From: an uncultured Flavobacteriales bacterium
GTDB lineage: Bacteria > Bacteroidota > Bacteroidia > Flavobacteriales_D > Sanyastnellaceae
Length of the DNA stretch: 64,000 bases
Reading direction: 5' to 3'
Assembly: GCA_943787435.1 (NCBI GenBank)
Contig: CALSMK010000029.1
Span: forward strand, 1 to 64,000
In this document: in pieces, positions 55,155 to 63,260 of the stretch
Layout: each line of letters starts with the position of its first letter
How positions within the stretch are numbered: the stretch's first letter is position 1
The notes under the pieces: model-generated
What the model was told of the DNA's origin: nothing
Database searches by the model: none
The model's input: only the letters and a program-made list of their open reading frames with translations
Position numbers and translations under genes: made by a program

Positions 55155-56042
55155 TCAGGGGGTCTTGTCGAGTACGTACGTGAGTTGCACGATTGGGAGG
55201 TACAAGAAGCTCGCGAACATCAATTGACGTGCGTTTTTGACATCGAGATTGCGCCAAAGTCGATAGGCAGGGATCAAAAATCCGATGCCTGCCAGGATGG
55301 CCACCACAAAGGCAGCATCTCCCACCATGGGGGCATTTCCTGGAAGTGCCCATGGCAACAAACTGGCCGGAATGCAGAGCATGGTATAGATCAAAATTTG
55401 TCGGGCACTCACTTCAGAACGGCCTGATTGGAAGGGCAGCATCCGATACCCCGCCTTCAAATAATCTTCATGTGCCACCCAGGCAATGGCCCAAAAGTGG
55501 GGGAATTGCCACATGAATTGCACGGCAAAGAGGGTTCCCGGTTCAATGCCAAAACTGTGGGTGGCGGCCACGTACCCGAGCATGGGGGGGATGGCGCCGG
55601 GGATGGCGCCCACCAAGACGCTGAAGCCAGTTTTGGATTTGAGAGGGGTGTATGCCAGTACGTAACTCGTCAAGGCCAGCAATCCAAGAAGGCCGGCCCT
55701 GACTCCGAGGTCAAACAAAGCCAGCAGGCCCAAAATCCCTGCGGCAGAAGAAAGGACGGCGGCGGTTTGAACGCTCATGCGACCTGTGGGAAGCGGGCGG
55801 TTGGCCGTGCGTCCCATTTTACCGTCGGCTTCTTTTTCTATGATTTGGTTGAATCCATTCGAAGCCCCTGTCAGCAGATATCCGCCAATGGTCAATTCCA
55901 AAAAGGGCATCAGGCCAATGCTGCTGCTTCCCATGAACCACCCCAAAACCGCGCTCAACACCACGAATGTGCCAAGCCTGAGCTTAAACAGAACTGCAAT
56001 GTCCTTGAACAAGGTGGGGGTGGGCTCAGTGGTGGCCGTCAT
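55155..56042 (-). CDS. cyoE: Protoheme IX farnesyltransferase (heme O synthase)
   Basis: CyoE attaches a farnesyl chain to protoheme, giving heme O for heme-copper oxidases (and heme A after CtaA). The 295-residue protein has eight to nine helices. The prenyl-diphosphate binding motif is GASNGFNQIIEKEADGKMGRTANRPLPTGR near residue 60, and the second Asp-rich segment is FWAIAWVAHEDYLKAGYRMLP near 185. The start is ATG 56042; TAATTTCG, one mismatch from the -7 consensus, lies nine bases upstream of it. Downstream are the two COX3 genes. The genes for subunits I and II, usually upstream, are replaced here by an unrelated outer-membrane protein gene. Confidence 0.95.
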   Translation of the reverse strand: MTATTEPTPTLFKDIAVLFKLRLGTFVVLSAVLGWFMGSSSIGLMPFLELTIGGYLLTGASNGFNQIIEKEADGKMGRTANRPLPTGRMSVQTAAVLSSAAGILGLLALFDLGVRAGLLGLLALTSYVLAYTPLKSKTGFSVLVGAIPGAIPPMLGYVAATHSFGIEPGTLFAVQFMWQFPHFWAIAWVAHEDYLKAGYRMLPFQSGRSEVSARQILIYTMLCIPASLLPWALPGNAPMVGDAAFVVAILAGIGFLIPAYRLWRNLDVKNARQLMFASFLYLPIVQLTYVLDKTP

Positions 56043-56067
56043 AGCGGGGGACGAAATTAGTCTTGTC

Positions 56068-57513
56068 CTACCAATCGGCGCCCAAGAAGGGGCCTGTAGT
56101 TCGAATTCCGCAACCTACCCACCACTGGTTGGCGGGGTAAATCAAAGACGACGGGTGGAATTCAGCCCCTCGAATCACCTGAAAAAAGGCCTGGGCATTC
56201 AGATTTCGAATCCAATCGACATCCTTGGCTACATCGAGGACAGTTGTGGTTTTGTGTCTGCGCTGACCGTTGAGCCAAGCGTAGGTTTCGGCCGTCCGAT
56301 GGATGTCCCCAATTTGAGGCAGAGCACCTGAAGGATGGTCGGGGTCGAGGGCATCGCCTCTGACTGAGCCGGTCCACCTCAGATGCACCACCCAACCTCG
56401 GCCAGTCCAGTTTCCTTCAAAGGCGCATTCAGCAAAATTGGCACCGAGCGGATGGGCCAAAGGCGTGATCCCGTGAACATAGGCCGCTGACCTGGTGAAG
56501 TGGCTGTAAGTCCAAGGCCGGGCTGCTGCGCATTCAACGCGCCAACCGCCCCAACGGGTTGCCCAATCCACGCCACCAAGCAGTCCGAACTTGTTTCCCC
56601 ACCATTGGGTGCCGCCAAGGAGTTCGGATACAATCAATTCATCCAAAACAAATTGCCCATAGATGGACCTTCTGAGTTTGGCGTTGGAACCCAATAGCAA
56701 TCGGCCTTCGGCTCCCACAAGGGCATTGTCTGAGCTTCCTTGGGCATATTCTGTGGGCCGTAGACTCGCGAGTGGAATGAGGTAATGGGGTTCCCAGGAT
56801 CGCTCGCCATCTGCCGTGTTCCAAACTACAGCCCCCCAAAGTGCCGCTGTGAATCGTTGTCCAAAATCCAGCTCCAATCGGTGGGCAACCACCATTCTTT
56901 GGATGTTGGACCGAATGGCCCCTTGGGAGGGCACCCAAGTTTCAGGATTCCCGATGGCCTCAGGGGTGCAAGCCATGTACCGCTGTCCCCTCAGTGCTTC
57001 AATGCGGTGTCGGTACCGAAGGCGTCCACCACCATCGAGTTTGACTTGGACAAATGGCACCGGAGCCACATGCCTTCCCCGAAACATCGAACGTCTTCCC
57101 CAGCCATCGTGCAGGGTGTCTTGTCCCAAGTCAATTTGAACACTGGGCAGAGGGATCCAAGTCCAGCGACCGCGCCAGCGAGAAGCGGCATTCCCATGAC
57201 CATGCTTTCGGTTGAATCCGAAGTCCATGAAACGTTGGGCAAACAGGGTGTTGCCGCTGATGTAATCATAAGAACCTGACAAGCTCCATGTCGGCTGCTG
57301 GGTCTCAAGGGTCAGAGAAATGGCCGCGATTCCTTTGGCGTTTGAGCCGGCGTACTGACTGGAATGCCAACCCCCCGCGGCCATGATTTGTGGGGCAAAA
57401 CGAAGGGTGTCGCTCAGGGACGAATTGGCCTTTGTTTGTTCACTGAAATCGGGTGATCCGGCGCACAGGCCGAAACAACAGAACATCAATAAGAACGGGA
57501 GGATTTTGCCCAT
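56068..57513 (-). CDS. Wzi-like capsule assembly outer-membrane barrel (first copy)
   Basis: The 481-residue product from ATG 57513 has a signal peptide (LPFLLMFCCFGLCAGS) and then alternating aromatic strands typical of an outer-membrane barrel. The segment DTLHDGWGRRSMFRGRHVAPVPFVQVKLDGGGRLRYRHRIEALRG resembles the Wzi core, where G-x-G-x-R-S-x-x-x-S-x-x-A-P-x-P-x-L is typical, and the C terminus ends as WWVGCGIRTTGPFLGADW. Wzi in E. coli helps attach group 1 capsule to the surface. Assignment is by pattern only and moderate. An exact -7 box lies six bases before the ATG. The gene separates cyoE from the WecA-like gene. Confidence 0.65.
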   Translation of the reverse strand: MGKILPFLLMFCCFGLCAGSPDFSEQTKANSSLSDTLRFAPQIMAAGGWHSSQYAGSNAKGIAAISLTLETQQPTWSLSGSYDYISGNTLFAQRFMDFGFNRKHGHGNAASRWRGRWTWIPLPSVQIDLGQDTLHDGWGRRSMFRGRHVAPVPFVQVKLDGGGRLRYRHRIEALRGQRYMACTPEAIGNPETWVPSQGAIRSNIQRMVVAHRLELDFGQRFTAALWGAVVWNTADGERSWEPHYLIPLASLRPTEYAQGSSDNALVGAEGRLLLGSNAKLRRSIYGQFVLDELIVSELLGGTQWWGNKFGLLGGVDWATRWGGWRVECAAARPWTYSHFTRSAAYVHGITPLAHPLGANFAECAFEGNWTGRGWVVHLRWTGSVRGDALDPDHPSGALPQIGDIHRTAETYAWLNGQRRHKTTTVLDVAKDVDWIRNLNAQAFFQVIRGAEFHPSSLIYPANQWWVGCGIRTTGPFLGADW

Positions 57514-57519
57514 ACCGAG

Positions 57520-57527
57520 CAAACGTA
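57520..57527 (-). promoter_or_regulatory. -7 promoter box TACGTTTG before the Wzi-like gene
   Basis: On the minus strand TACGTTTG is an exact TAnnTTTG match, followed by CTCGGT and the ATG at 57513. It lies in the 31-base gap after the WecA-like gene. Confidence 0.55.
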
Positions 57528-57544
57528 AGGCGGATCTGCACCAA

Positions 57545-58621
57545 TCAGTGGGCAGAGGCCTTTTTGTGGCGCATGGTCCGCAAAATCAATTGGACTTTCT
57601 CTGCGGTGAACAAAAGAACCGGCAACATGAATGCGACGCCAAGCAGGATGAAGAAAGCCAAAGTGCTGGAATCGGTCGGCATCAGGAATCCAATGACCAC
57701 CATGATCAAAGTGTAAGTATGGATGATGAAAGCCGTTTGCAAATGGCTATAACCGAAACGAAGAATTTTGTGATGGAGGTGGTTCCGGTCCGGCGAGAAT
57801 GGTGATCGGCCATCGAGTACCCGGAGGGTGAAAACACGCAAGGTGTCGACCAGTGGATAGCTGAGGGTGGTCATGGCCAAAATGGGCAAGCTTTTTTGAC
57901 TCCATGCTTGTGGAACCAGCTCTGCAGGTGTGGCCATGATGCTCGACGCCATCACATAAATAAACATCCCCAGCACCAGCGATCCGCTGTCGCCCATGAA
58001 GATTCTGGCAGGGGAAATGTTGAACAGGATGAACCCTGCCAATGCGCCTGCCATCGCCAGACATAGGATAAAGAAATCCGGTTGGTCTGTGATTTGGAAC
58101 CACAAGGCACAAGACAGCGTAGCGAGAAGACCATAACCCCCGGCCAAAGTATCGATTCCATCAATCAGGTTGACAGCGTTGACCACCACAATGTAGACGA
58201 ACAAAGAGAATGGAATGGACACATAAGAAGGAAGTTCATGGACTCCAAAAAGACCTCCAAAACTCTGAATTTCGAAGCCGCCGGCGACCACCAGGATGAT
58301 GCCCACTGCAATTTGGGCGAAGAGCTTTTTTAGGGGGTCCAGATCAGCAAGGTCGTCCTTCAGACCAAGGAAGAACAGAATGGTGGACGCAGCAGCAATT
58401 CGAAGAAAAGCAATGCCAGCTCCACCTTCAGGTTGAACCAACAAAGTGGTGGTGACGAGGGTGCCGATAAAGATGAGTACACCTCCAAGGCGGGGAACGC
58501 TTCTCTTGTGGACTTTCCGATCCTCTTCAGGGTCGTCCAATAGGTTTTTTTGAAACGCAAGTCTGATGAGGGAGGGCATCCCTAACACGACAATGAGAAA
58601 CGAAACAAAAAAGGCAAGCAT
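57545..58621 (-). CDS. WecA/MraY-family polyprenyl-phosphate sugar-1-phosphate transferase
   Basis: The enzyme moves a sugar-1-phosphate from a UDP-sugar to undecaprenyl phosphate, the first step of a lipid-linked glycan. The 358-residue product from ATG 58621 has ten to eleven helices. The key motifs are KVHKRSVPRLGGVLIFIGTL near residue 37, FLGLKDDLADLDPLKKL near 85, VNAVNLIDGIDTLAGG near 145 (catalytic Asp), and NISPARIFMGDSGSLVLG near 200. The C-terminal DRNHLHHKILRFG is the WecA-type histidine motif that separates it from MraY. The sugar is probably GlcNAc-1-phosphate or similar, but this cannot be read from sequence alone. A GTG at 58654 is an alternative start. Confidence 0.92.
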   Translation of the reverse strand: MLAFFVSFLIVVLGMPSLIRLAFQKNLLDDPEEDRKVHKRSVPRLGGVLIFIGTLVTTTLLVQPEGGAGIAFLRIAAASTILFFLGLKDDLADLDPLKKLFAQIAVGIILVVAGGFEIQSFGGLFGVHELPSYVSIPFSLFVYIVVVNAVNLIDGIDTLAGGYGLLATLSCALWFQITDQPDFFILCLAMAGALAGFILFNISPARIFMGDSGSLVLGMFIYVMASSIMATPAELVPQAWSQKSLPILAMTTLSYPLVDTLRVFTLRVLDGRSPFSPDRNHLHHKILRFGYSHLQTAFIIHTYTLIMVVIGFLMPTDSSTLAFFILLGVAFMLPVLLFTAEKVQLILRTMRHKKASAH

Positions 58622-58726
58622 GATAAAGTGACGACAGTACTTGTGAGCTACCACGCGAAGGTATTAGCACTGACGATGTGGCGAAGGTAAATTCAGTTGT
58701 AAGATGTTGCTTACACGCACACAAAT

Positions 58727-60259
58727 TCAATGAGTTTTTCTTGCTTTGATCAAGGGTGACGTCACCCCAAAACTCCAATATAAACGCCGGTCTTGGGGAA
58801 TTTGAGTGAAGCTGAAAAAAGGTGAGATGGGGACCAAGGCGGGGAGCCACTTTGTATAACGACCTGATGAGTCTCCCTTTTTTGACCCCGTTTTACTTTT
58901 GGTGAGAACTGCTGTGGGTCGAGAAATTCGGGCTTTCCAACTGAAGTCTTTCTTTTTTGTCATCCCCAATTCAATGGCGATACTCCAATTGAATGGCCGC
59001 CATTCCATGCCTTGAATCCAGCTTGGACGAAAAGGAGACCACGATTCAATCCCCAATCCATCCATGGGCATGTCGGGGTCCAAAGACGAGGACGACGAAG
59101 CTGTTGTCGGAGCCCATTCCGTCCATACAGTGAGCCTTTTTCCGTGCCTGACGTGGCCAAAGAGCATTTGAGAAGAAGGAACTTCAGCGGCCTCAATCAA
59201 GGGTGAGTAGCGGGGGTCATTGAGCGGAGCGATTCGCATTTGGCCATACCAAGTGGACCTTTGCGCGCGCCATTGGATGTCGATCCCTTGATGGCCTGCG
59301 GCGTACCAGGGGTTGGAGACCTCTCCCAAATTGGGCCAGGCCCAAGGTGCCAATGCAGAACCCCAGTCAGAGAGCCTTGCCCTGTTGTCTCCGCGGTCCA
59401 GCACGCGCGTCCAACGGGCGACCATGATGGTGATGTCCAAGCGATGGTGATCTCCTTGAACAGACTTTGAGAGGCTTCGGATGCCCAACCCAAGAGGCAC
59501 ATATCGACCTTCCCTGGCACCATTGGCAGGGAGTCTGCTGACGCCTTTCTGTCGGGATTGGAGCCAACGGTAGGTCCATCCTTTCCCCAAGTCTGCCTCT
59601 AAAAGAAGATACGGAGCCGGCGCGCGTGAACCATTCCAAAGCAGGTTGCGTGTGCCAGGCCCAAGCCCCGTGGACCCGATGCCCCATTGGACCCGAAGGC
59701 GGGGGTGCAGACGGGTGTCGAACCAGACTTCTGCGAGGCTGTGATCTATGGCGTAAAGTCCATTTTCCGAAGGCCGCAATTTTCCGGTCCCCATTCCCGG
59801 GTATTGCTGTGCCGCCAAAACGTATTCTGTTTCGGGACCCACCAAAAGACGTTGCATTTCGAGGACTTGTCCGCCGAAGTGAACCTTGCCATCCAACAGA
59901 CCTGCGTAACGCACACCTCGGACGTTGCGATGTCCTTTGTCCAGTGCCGAAGTGCCATCGTTGAGTTGGGTCCTGCGGCGATCGAAAGAGATGTCCATCA
60001 CGGGGTCCATTGCGAATGGACTTTGGCCATCGACGAACAGCGCATGGCGCTGCCACCAAGTAGACTGCTTTCCCGCTTCATGGGGGAAAGAACGCAGTGA
60101 ATCAAAGGGGAGAGACCCCCAATCTGCTGGTGTAACCAGGGCCGACATGCGTTGGCCCGAAGGCAACCGGTCTGGAACGATAATTTGGGCTTGGGTATCG
60201 GGGGAGCACAATCCTGCAAGCAGTGCCAAAGAGACGATGTGCAGGCTTCGGGAATTCAC
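58727..60259 (-). CDS. Wzi-like outer-membrane barrel protein (second copy)
   Basis: The 510-residue protein has a signal peptide ([18 protein letters not shown]) and barrel-like alternating strands. The stretch [48 protein letters not shown] corresponds to the Wzi core and can be aligned by eye with the copy at 56.1-57.5 kb (GRRSMFRGRHVAPVPFVQVKLDGG). It begins with ATG 60259, which overlaps the fcl stop as ATGA, so it belongs to the fcl transcription unit. The likely place is the outer membrane; its role in capsule or exopolysaccharide display is inferred from the fold pattern and the glycan genes around it. Confidence 0.68.
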   Translation of the reverse strand: MNSRSLHIVSLALLAGLCSPDTQAQIIVPDRLPSGQRMSALVTPADWGSLPFDSLRSFPHEAGKQSTWWQRHALFVDGQSPFAMDPVMDISFDRRRTQLNDGTSALDKGHRNVRGVRYAGLLDGKVHFGGQVLEMQRLLVGPETEYVLAAQQYPGMGTGKLRPSENGLYAIDHSLAEVWFDTRLHPRLRVQWGIGSTGLGPGTRNLLWNGSRAPAPYLLLEADLGKGWTYRWLQSRQKGVSRLPANGAREGRYVPLGLGIRSLSKSVQGDHHRLDITIMVARWTRVLDRGDNRARLSDWGSALAPWAWPNLGEVSNPWYAAGHQGIDIQWRAQRSTWYGQMRIAPLNDPRYSPLIEAAEVPSSQMLFGHVRHGKRLTVWTEWAPTTASSSSSLDPDMPMDGLGIESWSPFRPSWIQGMEWRPFNWSIAIELGMTKKKDFSWKARISRPTAVLTKSKTGSKKGDSSGRYTKWLPALVPISPFFSFTQIPQDRRLYWSFGVTSPLIKARKTH

Positions 60260-61200
60260 TTTGCTCGTGCGCTGCCCGGAGCTTTTTGGTACGCGTTATA
60301 GACGGCTTCCAACCCTTCTTTGAGGTCGATTTTATGCGTCCAGCCCAGGCCGTGAAGCCGGCTACAATCCATCAATTTTCTTGGGGTTCCGTCTGGTTTT
60401 TCGGTGTCCCAATGCAATTGTCCCTCAAAACCAACAATGTCGCGGATGGTCTCGGCCAATTCTCGAATGGGCAAATCCACGCCTGTACCAATGTTCACGA
60501 AGGGTTTATCGTGGTAGTGATTCATCAAATGAAGACAGGCGTCAGCAAGGTCATCCACATGCAAGAATTCTCGTCGAGGGCTGCCCGTTCCCCAGCACGT
60601 GACGGTATCGTCTCCGTTGACTTTGGCCTCGTGGAATTTGCGCAGCAGCGCAGGCACAACGTGGCTGTTTTGAAGGTCGTAATTGTCGCCGGGCCCGTAT
60701 AGGTTGGTGGGCATGGCAGAAATGAAGTTGGCCCCGTATTGGTCGCGGTAAGCTTCGCACAATTTGATGCCGGCAATTTTGGCAATGGCGTAGGGTTCGT
60801 TGGTGGGTTCCAACGCCCCCGTGAGGAGCGCATCTTCGACCAATGGCTGCTGAGCGAGTTTGGGGTAGATGCAGCTGGAGCCCAAAAACAAAAGCTTTTC
60901 GACCCCAACCTGATGGGCAGCATGAATCAAGTTGGCCTGAATCATCAGGTTGTCGTACAGGAATTCTGCCCGATAAATGTTGTTGGCATGGATTCCCCCC
61001 ACTTTGGCCGCGGCGACAAAAACATGGGTGGGTTTCTCGCGGGTCATCATCGCCTGAACATCCGCCTGACTTCTCAAGTCGAGTTCGGAACTGGTGAAGG
61101 TGATGGGCTTGGGCAGTCCGGCCGAGTCCAGGGCCCTGACGAGGGCACTTCCCACCATGCCCCTGTGGCCGGCAATGTAGATTTTGGACTGTGCGTTCAT
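60256..61200 (-). CDS. fcl: GDP-L-fucose synthase
   Basis: Fcl (WcaG) epimerises and reduces the 4-keto product of Gmd to GDP-L-fucose. The 314-residue product from ATG 61200 begins [21 protein letters not shown] with the NADP fold motif. Further markers are [15 protein letters not shown] near residue 65, [22 protein letters not shown] near 105, [21 protein letters not shown] near 136 (catalytic Tyr-x3-Lys), and [12 protein letters not shown]. The frame is open upstream into the ABC permease gene, but those residues are a shadow. Gmd is at 40.6 kb. An exact -7 box lies six bases before the ATG, and the ABC permease stop is part of it. Confidence 0.96.
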   Translation of the reverse strand: MNAQSKIYIAGHRGMVGSALVRALDSAGLPKPITFTSSELDLRSQADVQAMMTREKPTHVFVAAAKVGGIHANNIYRAEFLYDNLMIQANLIHAAHQVGVEKLLFLGSSCIYPKLAQQPLVEDALLTGALEPTNEPYAIAKIAGIKLCEAYRDQYGANFISAMPTNLYGPGDNYDLQNSHVVPALLRKFHEAKVNGDDTVTCWGTGSPRREFLHVDDLADACLHLMNHYHDKPFVNIGTGVDLPIRELAETIRDIVGFEGQLHWDTEKPDGTPRKLMDCSRLHGLGWTHKIDLKEGLEAVYNAYQKAPGSARAK

Positions 61201-61206
61201 GGCCTT

Positions 61207-61214
61207 CAAAGTTA
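61207..61214 (-). promoter_or_regulatory. -7 promoter box TAACTTTG for fcl, overlapping the upstream stop codon
   Basis: On the minus strand TAACTTTG is an exact TAnnTTTG match, followed by AAGGCC and the fcl ATG at 61200. TAA is the stop codon of the ABC permease gene. Confidence 0.55.
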
Positions 61215-62108
61215 AGGCGTGCCGCGATGAGAGGACTGCCTCGCCAGCGCATTGGACAGGGCATTGAATGCAAGCACCAGGGTGACGATGCAAGCCCCTG
61301 GAACGAGTGCCAAATGGGCTTGTCCTGTGAGGATGGATCCGTAGTGATCCCGGATCAGGTTGCCCCAACTTGGCATGGGAATCTGAGCCCCAACGCCCAT
61401 AAAGCTCAAGCCGGCCTCGATGAGGATGGCCGCTGCAAAATTGGCCGAGGCGATGACGGCAATGGGCCCCGCCAAATTGGGCAGGATGTGGCCCAAGACG
61501 ATGCGCGGCGTGGACAGACCCAAAACCCGTCCGGCCTCTGCCCATTCCATGTTGCGCAAGGCCATGGTTTGGCCCCGCACTACCCTCGCCACTTCCACCC
61601 ACATGGACAAGCCGATGGCCAGAAACACTTGCTGGAATCCTTTCCCGAAAGCCAAGGTGATGGCCAACACCAGAAGGAGGGTGGGGATGCTCCAAATGAC
61701 TTGGAGCAACCAGCTCACAATGGCATCAAAGGTGCCCCCGAGGTAGCCCGCAAAGGCCCCCAGGGGGACCCCAATGAGCAAGGAGAGCAAAACGGCCACA
61801 AAACCCACTGAAAGCGACAGCCCCGAACCGGCGAGAACCCTCGAAAGTTGATCGCGCCCAAACCGATCGGTTCCAAGCCAGAAGGTTTTTTGCTGGACCA
61901 TGGTGTTTTCGAGCGCAGGAGCGGATTCCAAATTGACCGTGGAGCCCGGTGGAAGCATGGACCATTCGAGGTGTTGGTCATTGGCAAACAAGCTGGGATC
62001 TGGTCTCCAAAATGGCCCCGTCAAGGCGATGGCACACCAAAGGGCAATCCAAGCCGCCCCGATGAGGGCGGTGGGTTCTTGGCCAAAGAATCGACGAATG
62101 TCCTCCAC
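61212..62108 (-). CDS. DppC-like ABC transporter permease
   Basis: The 298-residue inner-membrane protein has an N-terminal helix ([21 protein letters not shown]), a periplasmic loop, and five further helices. The permease signature for coupling to the ATPase is [32 protein letters not shown] near residue 190, an EAA-type motif of the DppC/OppC group. The terminal part [29 protein letters not shown] is strongly conserved in the same group. Such permeases usually import peptides or nickel with a DppB partner, two ATPases and a binding protein; none is in the window. The start is GTG 62108, with TAATTTG five bases before it. Confidence 0.88.
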   Translation of the reverse strand: MEDIRRFFGQEPTALIGAAWIALWCAIALTGPFWRPDPSLFANDQHLEWSMLPPGSTVNLESAPALENTMVQQKTFWLGTDRFGRDQLSRVLAGSGLSLSVGFVAVLLSLLIGVPLGAFAGYLGGTFDAIVSWLLQVIWSIPTLLLVLAITLAFGKGFQQVFLAIGLSMWVEVARVVRGQTMALRNMEWAEAGRVLGLSTPRIVLGHILPNLAGPIAVIASANFAAAILIEAGLSFMGVGAQIPMPSWGNLIRDHYGSILTGQAHLALVPGACIVTLVLAFNALSNALARQSSHRGTP

Positions 62109-62113
62109 AGGGA

Positions 62114-62120
62114 CAAATTA
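62114..62120 (-). promoter_or_regulatory. -7-like box TAATTTG before the ABC permease, overlapping the upstream stop codon
   Basis: On the minus strand TAATTTG (one base fewer than TAnnTTTG) is followed by TCCCT and the GTG at 62108. TAA is the stop codon of the glycosyltransferase gene, the same arrangement as at gmd and fcl. Confidence 0.35.
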
Positions 62121-63260
62121 GGTGGCGGGCCTTCCCTTCCAACGAACTTTTCTGAAGGGCATCAAAAGCAAGGTGGTGGCAATGAAAAAAGGGTGGACCA
62201 GAGCCAACATCAACAAGGCGAATCCGTTGGCATGGGTGCGCTTTTCGAACAGGCCATACTGCCTGGCCATTTGACGGGTATACAGCACATCTGCGATGCT
62301 TTTGATGAGCCAGAAAGCGAGGCCATACCCGATGTGGATGAACATCAAGGCCAGACCGCACAGGTGAACAGCTGCCACAACCAAGGCCACGCGCCGGGCA
62401 GCTTTGAGGGATCGCGGGTATTGTGTGGATTTGGCGCCCCAACGGATGCGTTGATCAAGCAATGCGCCAAAGCTGAGCATGGGGGCAGCGGACACCATGG
62501 CTCTGGGGTCATTGATCCAACCTACCCGATGGCCTTTTTCGTCTTGGATCAAGGCGGCCAATGCAAATACGTCGTCTCCACTGGGGATTTCCGGATGAAG
62601 CCTGTCGTGGGGAAGGCTTGGGCGCGCCAAGCCCATCCTCCTCCGCTGGCCATGGCAGGCTGCCCCTTTATTACAGAGGAAACCGCCCAGCCTTGCATGG
62701 CCGCGAAATCCAACCCTTGAAGCAGATGAAACAGCCTGTCCGGCGCCGATGATGCATCGAGCGCGATGCGCAAGGGCAACAAAAACATGTCCTTTTCCTC
62801 GCCCTGATTTTCAATGCCGCGGGCCATGGCGGCCAGGGCTTCTGGTTTCAGCCTTGTGTCGGCGTCTACCCCAACGGCCCAGTCGCAGTTCAACTGCAGA
62901 ATACCAGCTGACAGCCCGGCCTTTTTTCCCCGTCCTGGGTTGGACATGGTGGTCACCTGGAAAGGGAATGGGCCCCGCATCTTTCAGCGCTTCAAGGGTC
63001 GCGTCATCGGACTGGTCATCGATGACGATGACTTGAAGCGGGAGATGGGTTTGCTTGGCCAAATCGCCCATGAGTTTGGGCAGGGTCGCCGCTTCATTTC
63101 GAACGGGGAGGACCACCCCAATTGGAGGTGGTTTTGTCTCTGTATCTAGGGTGTCAAGGGGTGCTTTTTGGAAGGCGCTTCGCATTCCAAAAGACCAATT
63201 CCACACATTCAGGATGTGGGCGAACAGGGGAAGAAAGAGAGCCGCGGCGGCATAGTTCAC
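62118..63260 (-). CDS. Family 2 glycosyltransferase, two compensating single-base frameshifts
   Basis: Three overlapping frames together encode one membrane-bound glycosyltransferase of about 380 residues. The first (GTG 63260) has IGVVLPVRNEAATL and VIVIDDQSDDATLEAL; the second, after the CCCC at 62973-62976, has NCDWAVGVDADTRLKPEAL; the third, after about 62597, has EIPSGDDVFAL, RIRWGAKS and two C-terminal membrane helices. The first shift is one extra base, the second one missing base, so the total length (1,143 bases) stays a multiple of three. The D-D, D-A-D, GDD and RW motifs are the catalytic set of GT2 enzymes. The GTG overlaps the upstream gene stop (GTGA). Confidence 0.8.

Noticed and set aside
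61201-61695. In-frame N-terminal extension of fcl
   Set aside because: It lies antisense-like in another frame over the ABC permease gene, and GDP-fucose synthases start at [14 protein letters not shown].
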